The translations under genes were made by a program, and so were the position numbers. Positions 26,440-34,136 of a DNA stretch of 64,000 nucleotides are shown piece after piece (positions within the stretch are counted from its first letter, which is position 1; the number at the start of each line of letters is the position of its first letter). The DNA is from G963674505 sp964575975 (GTDB taxonomy: Bacteria; Desulfobacterota; Desulfobacteria; Desulfobacterales; SKZT01): positions 35,101 to 99,100 of the forward strand of contig CAZNTU010000003.1 in NCBI GenBank assembly GCA_964575975.1, given 5' to 3'. The notes below the pieces were generated by a model. The model saw only the letters and a list, made by a program, of their open reading frames with translations, searched no databases and was not told the origin of the DNA.

Positions 26440-28377
26440 ATGAAAAAATCCATTTATCCGACTATGAAAAGGGCTTTTTGGTTGTTGGTCGCCGCCGTCG
26501 TTCTCCTGGCGGCCCGTATTCAGGTGGTCGATTGTCTGGCGCAGAACGGCGGACATTCGGGTCCGAAAGGAAACGGAACCAACGGGGATATCGAATTCAA
26601 TTTTCAAAACGTGGATATCAACGTATTCATTAAATTCATCAGCGAACTGACGGGAAAGAATTTCATCGTGGACGAACGGGTCAGGGGGGAGGTCAGCATC
26701 ATATCCCCCGCGAGGATTTCCGTGGAGGAGGCGTACGAGGTGTTCGAGTCCGTGCTCGACGTCCATGGATTCACGTCGGTGGAGTCGGGGGGCGTTATCA
26801 AGATCGTCCCTGCTACGGAAGCCATGACGAAAAGCGTGAAGACGCTTATCGCGCAGGAGGCGGTGTCCCCGTCCGACCAGGTAGTGACGCAGGTCATACC
26901 TCTCAAATACGCCAGCGCGGAGGAAATCAAGCAACTGTTCGCTCCCCTTGTGTCGAAAAACAGCGTGATCCTGGCGTATTCCAGGACGAACACAGTGATC
27001 GTCACGGATATCTATTCCAATATCAGGCGGCTTATGCAAATCCTTGGCACCCTCGACGTGGTCGGAATCGGCGAGGAAGTGTCTGTGGTGCCTCTGAAAC
27101 ACGCCAGCGCCTCCGAAATGGAAAATCTTCTCAAAACCATCTTCAGGCCGCGAAAAGGATCGTCCAAGGCGGAAATCGATGACATTGTCAGGTTCAGGGC
27201 CGACGAACGCACCAATTCCATCGTATTGATGGCGAGCGAGAACGAGGCCGCGCAGATCAGACAGCTGATCGCGCTTTTGGACACGGAAGTGCCTCGGGGG
27301 ACGGGCAAGATTCATGTCTATTATCTTGAAAACGCCGTTGCGGAAGATTTGGCGCCGATACTCCAGGAGCTTCCGGGAAAGCACGGAGCGCCGGGGGAGC
27401 CGGGCGGCCCCGTGGTTTCCGCGAACGTCCGGGTTTCCGCGGACAAGGCGACCAACAGTCTCGTCATCATGGCGGAGAAAGACGAATACGCGGTCCTCGA
27501 GAATATCATCCGGCAGTTGGACATTCCAAGGTCGATGGTTTACATAGAGTCGTTGATCATGGAAGTGAACGTGAACAAGAATTTCAACTTGGGAATCGAC
27601 TGGAGCGTGGTGGGAAAGACCAGGATTGACGGAAAGGACAGCATCATTGGAGGCGGCTACAGCGGCACGGGCGGACTGGAAGCCAGGGAACTGCTCAGCC
27701 CCGAGGGTTTCGCCATGGGCGTCGTGGGCGGCGGCATCGAAATAGCCACGGAACTGGGGAAAATCGTTTTTCCCAGCATCGGCGCCGTGGCGAAGGCCTT
27801 TCAGGGGGACGAGGACGTCAAAATCCTCTCCACCCCGCAGATTCTGACCACGGACAACCGGGAGGCCAAAATCCACGTGGGAAGAAACATTCCCTACCAA
27901 ACCCAGTCCTCGACCACGGACAACACCGTATACAATTCCTTCGAATACCGGGACGTCGGAATGACCTTGGTCCTCAAACCGCATATCAGCAAAGACCGTC
28001 TCGTAAGACTGGAAATACTCCAGGAACTCACTTCGATTCCGGGAGACGCCAACAACCCGGATGTCCGCCCCACTACCTTGAAAAGAAGCATCAACACCAC
28101 CGTGATCGTAAAAGACCGCGGAACTGTCGTGCTCGGAGGACTCATCGACGACACGATTTCTTCGGGAAAAAACTCGATACCCTGCCTTGGGGACATACCC
28201 GGCTTGTCCTGGCTTTTCAAAACCGTCTACAACAATTCCCAAAGGACCAACTTGTTCGTCTTCCTCACCCCGTACGTGGTTCAAACCACCGAGGAAGCCG
28301 AGAAAATATACGACGGTAAAAAAGTCCACATGGATCAAATCCAAGGGGGAGTCATAAAAATGTACGAAAAGCCGTGA
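26440..28377 (+). CDS. gspD: Type II secretion secretin GspD
   Basis: A 645-residue outer-membrane secretin. A signal peptide lies at the N-terminus, N0-N3 domains at about 45-360 (NVDINVFIKFISELTGKNFI, VIPLKYASAEEIKQLF, VVPLKHASASEMENLL) and the secretin core at about 380-620 (VKILSTPQILTTDNREAKI, IPCLGDIPGLSWLFKT, NLFVFLTPYVV). I chose the ATG at 26440 (AGGA 8 nt upstream); 26398 would overlap gspC. No pilotin gene is recognisable nearby. Confidence 0.96.
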   Translation: MKKSIYPTMKRAFWLLVAAVVLLAARIQVVDCLAQNGGHSGPKGNGTNGDIEFNFQNVDINVFIKFISELTGKNFIVDERVRGEVSIISPARISVEEAYEVFESVLDVHGFTSVESGGVIKIVPATEAMTKSVKTLIAQEAVSPSDQVVTQVIPLKYASAEEIKQLFAPLVSKNSVILAYSRTNTVIVTDIYSNIRRLMQILGTLDVVGIGEEVSVVPLKHASASEMENLLKTIFRPRKGSSKAEIDDIVRFRADERTNSIVLMASENEAAQIRQLIALLDTEVPRGTGKIHVYYLENAVAEDLAPILQELPGKHGAPGEPGGPVVSANVRVSADKATNSLVIMAEKDEYAVLENIIRQLDIPRSMVYIESLIMEVNVNKNFNLGIDWSVVGKTRIDGKDSIIGGGYSGTGGLEARELLSPEGFAMGVVGGGIEIATELGKIVFPSIGAVAKAFQGDEDVKILSTPQILTTDNREAKIHVGRNIPYQTQSSTTDNTVYNSFEYRDVGMTLVLKPHISKDRLVRLEILQELTSIPGDANNPDVRPTTLKRSINTTVIVKDRGTVVLGGLIDDTISSGKNSIPCLGDIPGLSWLFKTVYNNSQRTNLFVFLTPYVVQTTEEAEKIYDGKKVHMDQIQGGVIKMYEKP

Positions 28378-28412
28378 TTCGTTGCGGAGGACCAAAGGAT
28401 CGACCGTTTTAC

Positions 28413-30158
28413 ATGCGAAAAACGCTTCAAGATATATTGAAGGAGAAATTCGGGATTTCCGAGCAGACCATTTCTGAATTGCGCGCCGCAGCCATTAAAA
28501 AGGGGGGCAGGATTCGCGATCTTCTGATCGAAAAAAAAATTTTGACCGAGACGCAGTTGTTGCGGGCTCTGAGCGAACAATACCAAATCCCTTTCCAGCC
28601 GGATATTCCGCTCGAGAAAATCGACAACGGTTTTATCCAAAAATTGCCGATCCGGTTCTTGAAGCATTACGCCATGATTCCTTTAAGGTACAAGGAAGCC
28701 GAAAAGATCGAGAACGAATCGGAGGGAACAGGGTCCTGCGGAACGAGCGATTCGCGTTGGACCATTGCGCTGAACGATCCCTCCGCAGTCAATCCGTTGG
28801 ACGATCTCGCCAGTATCCTGGGCATCCCCGACTACGATATCGTGCTCTGTCCGAAAGACGCGATCATGTCGGCAATAAACATTTCATACGACACCGTCCG
28901 CGACTCGGCCGAACAATTGGTGCAAAACATGGAGGAAAACGGAACCTCGATCGTCAACGAAATAGAAGTCGCCGCCGATCTATTGGACGACGACAGCGAC
29001 GCCCCCATCATCAAGCTGGTCAACCATATCCTGTCCCAGGCGATCAAGGCCCGCGCCAGCGACATCCATATCGAACCCTATCAAGACAGTTTCAAAGTCC
29101 GCTACAGGGTGGACGGCATTCTTTACGATTTGCTCGCTCCTCCCAAATGGATCCAGTCATCGCTGATCTCCAGGATCAAGGTGATGGCCAAGATGAACAT
29201 CGCGGAAAAGCGACTTCCCCAGGACGGACGCCTGGAGGTCAAGATGGGGGAACAGGATATCGACGTGCGCATTTCCACGATCCCGACCTCTTTCGGAGAA
29301 CGGGTGGTGCTAAGATTATTGAACAAGACGAACACCCTTTTCCAAATGACGGATCTGGGGCTGGAGCCGGAAAAGCTCCGAATCGTGGAGAAACTTGTCA
29401 GGACGCCTCACGGTATCGTGTTGGTGACCGGCCCCACCGGGAGCGGGAAAACCACGACCCTGTACGCCATTCTGTCCTCCATCAACACCCCGGACATCAA
29501 CATCATAACCATCGAGGATCCCGTCGAGTACAAAATACCCGGAGTCAGTCAAATCCAGGTGAACAGGAAAATCGGGCTGACGTTCGCCGGCGGATTGAGG
29601 TCCATCGTACGCCAGGACCCCGATGTCGTGCTGATCGGAGAAATCCGCGACCGGGAGACGGCCGAAATCGCGGTTCAATCGGCGTTGACCGGGCACCTTG
29701 TATTTTCCACGCTTCATACCAACGATTCCGCCGGCGCCATTACCAGGCTCGTGGATATCGGCGTCGAACCGTTCCTCATCTCTTCCTCGATCATCGCGGT
29801 CTGCGCCCAACGCCTCGTGCGGGTGCTCTGCCCGGAGTGCAAAAAGCCCTATGTTCCGGACCAAACGTCTCTGGAAGCGATAGGATTGACCGCAAACGAA
29901 ATCTCGGGCCGCATCCTTTACAAACCGGCTGGCTGCGCATCTTGCATCCAAACCGGCTACCGCGGACGAATCGGCATCTTCGAGATTATGATCGTCGATG
30001 AAAAAATAAAAAGCCTGATCGTAAAGTCCCACGATTCGGGCTCTATCAAGCAAGAAGCGTTGAAATCGGGAATGGCCACCCTCCGTCGGGACGGAATCTC
30101 GAAAGTTTTGAACGGCGCGACCACGATCGAAGAGGTCTTGCGCGTGACGCAGAAATGA
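28413..30158 (+). CDS. gspE: Type II secretion ATPase GspE
   Basis: A 581-residue hexameric cytoplasmic ATPase that powers pseudopilus assembly. It has an N-terminal MshEN-type domain (about 1-150), Walker A GPTGSGKTT, the Asp box (ITIEDPVEY), Walker B VVLIGEIRDRETAEIA and His box LVFSTLHTNDSAGA. A tetracysteine zinc site (CPEC and CASC about 35 residues apart) marks it as GspE rather than PilT. The ATG at 28413 follows AAAGGA by 13 nt; a GTG at 28374 is an alternative. In most loci gspF follows, but here the next gene is YidD-like. Confidence 0.96.
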   Translation: MRKTLQDILKEKFGISEQTISELRAAAIKKGGRIRDLLIEKKILTETQLLRALSEQYQIPFQPDIPLEKIDNGFIQKLPIRFLKHYAMIPLRYKEAEKIENESEGTGSCGTSDSRWTIALNDPSAVNPLDDLASILGIPDYDIVLCPKDAIMSAINISYDTVRDSAEQLVQNMEENGTSIVNEIEVAADLLDDDSDAPIIKLVNHILSQAIKARASDIHIEPYQDSFKVRYRVDGILYDLLAPPKWIQSSLISRIKVMAKMNIAEKRLPQDGRLEVKMGEQDIDVRISTIPTSFGERVVLRLLNKTNTLFQMTDLGLEPEKLRIVEKLVRTPHGIVLVTGPTGSGKTTTLYAILSSINTPDINIITIEDPVEYKIPGVSQIQVNRKIGLTFAGGLRSIVRQDPDVVLIGEIRDRETAEIAVQSALTGHLVFSTLHTNDSAGAITRLVDIGVEPFLISSSIIAVCAQRLVRVLCPECKKPYVPDQTSLEAIGLTANEISGRILYKPAGCASCIQTGYRGRIGIFEIMIVDEKIKSLIVKSHDSGSIKQEALKSGMATLRRDGISKVLNGATTIEEVLRVTQK

Positions 30159-30217
30159 TGCATAATCGTGTTTGCACAAAGCACGCGAATCCCTAAAAAA
30201 AGACAAGGAAATATCGT

Positions 30218-30610
30218 ATGAAACCAAGAACCGTCGGCGCGGCCCTGGCGCTTTTTCTGGCCGTATTTTCGGCCGCTCCCGCCGTTGCGGCCCAGCCGCC
30301 CGAAGAAAAGGAACAGGCGTCCGCAAGCGACTTTTTTTTGTCCCCCGTCCACTTTTTCAGAAAATTTCTTTCGGGCGCCGACGGCGACCGCTGCTCCATG
30401 CACCCGTCCTGCTCCACATACAGTATCGAGGCCTTCAAAAGGAATGGTCCCTTGGCGGGATACTTCATGACCTGCGACAGGCTTCTGCGGTGTGGAAGGG
30501 ACGAAAAAGACGCAAGCCCTCCCGTCAATGTCGGAGGCAAAACGAAAACGTACGATCCCGTTTCCAACAACGACTTCTGGTGGAAAAAATCCCCGGACCG
30601 AGGAAAATAA
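30218..30610 (+). CDS. Exported YidD-domain protein
   Basis: A 130-residue protein. An N-terminal Sec signal peptide (ALALFLAVFSAAPAVAA) precedes a YidD-like domain with the family core CSMHPSCSTYSIEAFKRNG and GYFMTCDRLLRCG. Canonical YidD is a small cytoplasmic protein encoded with rnpA and yidC and assists membrane-protein insertion. Here the domain appears to be periplasmic and is encoded after gspE and before a TPR gene, so a different role is likely. A few base pairs separate it from the TPR gene. Confidence 0.85.
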   Translation: MKPRTVGAALALFLAVFSAAPAVAAQPPEEKEQASASDFFLSPVHFFRKFLSGADGDRCSMHPSCSTYSIEAFKRNGPLAGYFMTCDRLLRCGRDEKDASPPVNVGGKTKTYDPVSNNDFWWKKSPDRGK

Positions 30611-30611
30611 G

Positions 30612-31559
30612 ATGAGAAAAGCCCGCGCAAGCATTCTTAAACTGATTTTGGCCGCTGCCCTTTCGCTGCGCGCGGGTGCGGGACTGGCCGCCGAGGAAAT
30701 CAAGCCGGGCGTTCTGGTGGTCGACCCCGACCGACAATTCGCCTTCGCAATGGATTATTTCGATCAGGGGCGCTATTTCGATTCTATCTCCGAGTTCGAA
30801 CGATTCGTCTATTTTTTTCCCGAAGACGAGCGGGTCGATCTCGCCCTGTATAGAATAGGCGAAGCCTATTCCAACAGCGGCCGGTTCAAGGACGCCGTGG
30901 AATCCTTTTCCAAAGTGATCGAAAGGGGCGAAAATCCTGCCCTTGCAAATAAAGCCTATTTCCGGTTGAGCGAAACGTTCGTGGCGCTGGAAGATTACGC
31001 CTCCACGTTTGGATTGCTGAACCACGTGGCCGAAACCGCGACGGCACCTACAATCCGGGACGAAGCGCATTATCGCGCCGCATGGATTCATTTGGCAAGG
31101 GACGAAATCGAAAAGGCCCGGGAACGCTTCCAATTGATCGCGGAACAAAACAGGAACCTTTATCGCGTAGGGGAAATCGAGGAAGAACTGGGCAGAGATC
31201 CATTGTATCCTACTAAGAATCCGAAACTGGCGGGTTTTTTGTCCGTCGTTCCGGGAGCGGGTTTCGCATACGTTGGCCGTTACAGGGACGCCCTCGCCGC
31301 CTTTCTGTTGAACACGGGACTATTTATTGCAGCCTACGAATCCTTCGACAACGACAACGAGGCGCTCGGGGCGATCATCGCCTTCGTAGGGGCCGGATTC
31401 TACGGGGGAAACATCTACGGGGCGATCTCCAGCGCCCACAAATACAATGCGACCTCCCGCCAGCGGTTTCTGGAAAACCTGAAAACGAAAACCGGCGTGA
31501 CCCTTTCCTACGTGCCTGAAAACCAAGGATTCCTGATAGGGCTTTGCCACGAATTTTGA
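30612..31559 (+). CDS. Exported TPR protein with C-terminal hydrophobic domain
   Basis: 315 residues. A signal peptide (LILAAALSLRAGAGLAA) is followed by three or four TPR/Tol-Pal-like repeats (about 30-180: AFAMDYFDQGRYFDSISEFE, ALYRIGEAYSNSGRFKDAVE, KAYFRLSETFVALEDYASTF). From about 205 a Gly/Ala-rich hydrophobic domain begins (KLAGFLSVVPGAGFAYVGRY) with two or three likely membrane segments. Its start is 1 bp after the YidD-like gene, so the two are co-translated. I do not recognise a named family; a periplasmic scaffold role is inference. Confidence 0.8.
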   Translation: MRKARASILKLILAAALSLRAGAGLAAEEIKPGVLVVDPDRQFAFAMDYFDQGRYFDSISEFERFVYFFPEDERVDLALYRIGEAYSNSGRFKDAVESFSKVIERGENPALANKAYFRLSETFVALEDYASTFGLLNHVAETATAPTIRDEAHYRAAWIHLARDEIEKARERFQLIAEQNRNLYRVGEIEEELGRDPLYPTKNPKLAGFLSVVPGAGFAYVGRYRDALAAFLLNTGLFIAAYESFDNDNEALGAIIAFVGAGFYGGNIYGAISSAHKYNATSRQRFLENLKTKTGVTLSYVPENQGFLIGLCHEF

Positions 31560-31569
31560 CAGTCCCGTT

Positions 31570-32721
31570 TCAAAACAGTTCGTACTTGGCGAGCCTGCCG
31601 TCGAGATTGGCGTTTTTCAACTCCTTTTTCCACGTCGTCCTGAGCCCTATTTTCTTGATCGTCTCCCGGTTGCCGAAATACACGTATGCTTGCGCCCCTT
31701 TGCATCGTTGTTTCAGGAAATCCCCGAAATCCTTGTAAAGGGAATCGAGTCCCCTTTCGTCCTTCAGACGAACGCCATACGGCGGGTTGCAAAGTATGGT
31801 CGTGTTTTCGAGCCCGGCGATTTTCCTGAAATCGGTCCGCTCCACCCGTACGGAGTTTCCTCCCGAAATTGCACTCGAATTGGTCCTCGCGGCTCCGACC
31901 GCCACCATGTCCGCGTCGCTTCCCGAGACAAGGCCGGGGACCGGCTTCGAAATCTTGGAATCGGCGTCTCTTTTTACCTTTCCCCAAAGCTTCGCGTCGA
32001 AATCCGGGAGAAAACGAAACCCGAAATTCTTCTTCAGATATCCGGCCGGAATATTGCAAACCTTCATCAGGGCTTCGCAAAGAAGCGTTCCCGAACCGCA
32101 CATGGGATCGTAAAGCGGTCTTTCGCCGTTCCATCCGGAAAAAGCCACGACGGCAGCCGCGATGGTCTCCCTCATGGGGGCCGCGACCGACTCCAGCCTG
32201 TAGCCCCTTCGATGAAGCGCCCCGCCCGAAACATCCAGGCTGATCGTTCCGGTTTGTTCCTGGATATGAAGATTGATCGAAACTTCCGGATTCAAGGCGT
32301 CAACGTCGGGCCTCTTTCCCGACTTGCCCCGAAAATAATCCGCCACCGCGTCCTTGAGGCACAAGGCCGCGAATTTCGAATGGCGAAGATTTTCGTTTCC
32401 CGACACGTTCGAAAATACGGCGAACGTGTCGTCCTCTGAAAACATCCGGTCCCATTGGATGGATCTCCCCGCCCGGTACAAATCCCCCCTGTCCCGACAC
32501 GCGAAAGAACGCAAGGGCGCAAGCACCCGAGACAATAAACGCGATTTGTAGTTTACCAGGTACAACGTAGCCGCGTCCGCGGAAAAATGCAGTCCGCGAA
32601 TGCCCGCCTGTATATGCTTCGCCCCCAAGGCGACCAACTCGTCTTCGGCTATGGATTCCAGGCCGCTAGAAACTTGAGCGAAATATCTGTCGTTCTTGTT
32701 GTATTCGTATATTTCTTCCAT
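31570..32721 (-). CDS. THUMP-domain RNA guanine-N2 methyltransferase (RlmL/Trm14-like)
   Basis: A 383-residue protein. A THUMP RNA-binding domain covers about 10-165 and a Rossmann methyltransferase follows, with YDPMCGSGTLLCEAL (about 204-218) as the SAM site and NPPYGVRL (about 310) as the catalytic motif typical of N2-guanine or N6-adenine methylation. It matches the N-terminal half of E. coli RlmKL but lacks the RlmK module. The RNA target could be 23S G2445 or a tRNA. It is convergent with the TPR gene, 10 bp apart. Confidence 0.9.
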   Translation of the reverse strand: MEEIYEYNKNDRYFAQVSSGLESIAEDELVALGAKHIQAGIRGLHFSADAATLYLVNYKSRLLSRVLAPLRSFACRDRGDLYRAGRSIQWDRMFSEDDTFAVFSNVSGNENLRHSKFAALCLKDAVADYFRGKSGKRPDVDALNPEVSINLHIQEQTGTISLDVSGGALHRRGYRLESVAAPMRETIAAAVVAFSGWNGERPLYDPMCGSGTLLCEALMKVCNIPAGYLKKNFGFRFLPDFDAKLWGKVKRDADSKISKPVPGLVSGSDADMVAVGAARTNSSAISGGNSVRVERTDFRKIAGLENTTILCNPPYGVRLKDERGLDSLYKDFGDFLKQRCKGAQAYVYFGNRETIKKIGLRTTWKKELKNANLDGRLAKYELF

Positions 32722-32878
32722 GAAACGCTCCGAGAAAAAATGAAAAATCCCAAAATTTCAATCTGTCGCAGTCGGACTAAGATATCCCAAGGGAAAAACA
32801 ATGTAAATACGCCAAGACCGTCCGGATAGCTTGAATTTTAAAAAAGCGTGGTTAGTTTGTTACCCAAGTTAGTAATGG

Positions 32879-32907
32879 TTGGAAATTCAAACTTCGTTTA
32901 CTTTAAA
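32879..32907 (+). promoter_or_regulatory. Weak sigma70-like promoter
   Basis: TTGGAA (32879-32884), 17-nt spacer, TTTAAA (32902-32907), about 19 nt before the ATG of the following gene. Confidence 0.3.
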
Positions 32908-32925
32908 CATACAGGGGGAACGAAT

Positions 32926-33342
32926 ATGAGAGAAAATCTGCACAAACAGGTTCAGGAACATATCGATTGTTTTGCGACAACCGACCCCTTGGCGGAAATG
33001 GCCGCGATCAAAAACGACGCCGACAAGGAAATGGCCGCGCTGAAGTGGCTTGCTTTGACAGCGCTTCACGGAATCGACAGCGACGCGAAAAAAATCTCCA
33101 TCGCGAAGGACCAGGACGGCAATGTGACGGTCTTCGCGAAATACAAAAAGAAGGAGCTTCCGGATCCGGGGGCCGAAATCGCCGATAAAGTCTTCGAAAC
33201 GATCAGAGGGATTACCCATATCGAGGAAGACTCCGGAAAATCCGTACTGGCGTTGGGTATTCGGGACGGCAGCATCGACGTCAAAGTCAAAGTGAAAAAG
33301 TCGGAAGACGGCGAAATCGTGACAATCAAGTTTCCGAAGTAA
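32926..33342 (+). CDS. Conserved-looking protein of unknown function
   Basis: 138 residues, acidic and lysine-rich, without signal peptide or membrane segment. An N-terminal helical part (ENLHKQVQEHIDCF, DKEMAALKWLALTALHGID) is followed by a beta-rich half (GNVTVFAKYKKKELPDPG, VLALGIRDGSIDVKVKVKKS). I do not recognise the family. AGGGGGA 6 nt upstream of the ATG is a very strong ribosome binding site, and a good terminator follows, so it is probably a well-expressed single-gene unit. Confidence 0.75.
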   Translation: MRENLHKQVQEHIDCFATTDPLAEMAAIKNDADKEMAALKWLALTALHGIDSDAKKISIAKDQDGNVTVFAKYKKKELPDPGAEIADKVFETIRGITHIEEDSGKSVLALGIRDGSIDVKVKVKKSEDGEIVTIKFPK

Positions 33343-33385
33343 AAAAGTCGGAACGCGACGCCATCGAAACCATGTAAAGATCCAG

Positions 33386-33418
33386 GGGGCGTTCCCCGAA
33401 AACGGGACGCCCCTTTTT
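33386..33418 (+). terminator. Rho-independent terminator
   Basis: GGGGCGT (33386-33392) pairs with ACGCCCC (33407-33413). The stem extends CCCG/CGGG around an AAAA loop with a 2-nt bulge, and TTTTT follows. It closes the gene ending at 33342. Confidence 0.8.
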
Positions 33419-33455
33419 ATTTTTCAATCTTACCCTCGAGAAGAAAGAATTCCGC

Positions 33456-33950
33456 ATGAGAATAAAAAAATCCGATGTTCGCGAAGTCAAGCCCGAAGAA
33501 GCATCCATGTTGAATTTCGTTGTGCGCCAATGTTTCTCCGACGTCGCGAGACGATTCGATCTGACGTCCGAAAACTGCCCGACCCACCCGTCCAACAGCA
33601 CGGTGGAAAAGATCAAAGAGGATATGCTCCGAGGCGTTTCTTTTTTCGTAAAGATAGACAAAGGAATTCCAGCCGGTTGCGTCGGCCTGGAGAAGGCGGA
33701 CGGCAATACTTTCTTCGTCGAAAGGCTGGGGGTGCTTCCGGGGAGGCGCGGCAGGGGGTTCGGCGGAGAACTGCTGGAAAAGGCCGTATCGGAGGCGAAA
33801 AAGTCGGGCGCGAAAACCGTCAGCGCCGGAATAATCGCCCAAGATACGGAATTGAAGAAATGGTACGAAAAAAAAGGCTTTGTCGAAATCGAAACAAAAG
33901 ATTTCGCACACCTTCCCTTTCGGGTTCTTTTCATGAACTTGTCCGTCTAA
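33456..33950 (+). CDS. GNAT-family N-acetyltransferase
   Basis: A 164-residue single GNAT domain. The acetyl-CoA pyrophosphate-binding loop is LGVLPGRRGRGFGGELLEKA (R/Q-x-x-G-x-G), preceded by a beta strand FFVERLG and followed by WYEKKGFVEIETKDF, the usual C-terminal beta-bulge. The substrate is unknown. It lies downstream of a terminator and starts its own unit; the next gene is argS, 187 bp on. Confidence 0.87.
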   Translation: MRIKKSDVREVKPEEASMLNFVVRQCFSDVARRFDLTSENCPTHPSNSTVEKIKEDMLRGVSFFVKIDKGIPAGCVGLEKADGNTFFVERLGVLPGRRGRGFGGELLEKAVSEAKKSGAKTVSAGIIAQDTELKKWYEKKGFVEIETKDFAHLPFRVLFMNLSV

Positions 33951-34023
33951 TCCTCGTCGAAAATAAAAAATTTTAATGTTGTGTTCGATGCCGATTTGGG
34001 TTACTTGTAGCGGTTTTGAATTT

Positions 34024-34053
34024 CGGCGGCCGAACGCCCGTTCCCGGCCGCCG
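34024..34053 (+). repeat. Strong GC hairpin in the argS leader
   Basis: CGGCGGCCG (34024-34032) and CGGCCGCCG (34045-34053) form a perfect 9-bp stem with a 12-nt loop, ending 83 nt before the argS ATG. No U-tract follows, so it is not a classical terminator; a leader regulatory element or factor-dependent terminator is possible. Confidence 0.5.
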
Positions 34054-34136
34054 ATCCGACGTTGAATTCCTCGAATCAAGAGCACCGAAAGAAACAATCC
34101 CGTCGAAATCGAGAACCAAGGAACAAAGGAGACGAA

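Noticed and set aside
26401..28395. A 664-codon minus-strand open frame opposite gspD
   Set aside because: His/Asp/Arg-rich composition without domains, fully overlapping a clear secretin; an antisense shadow.
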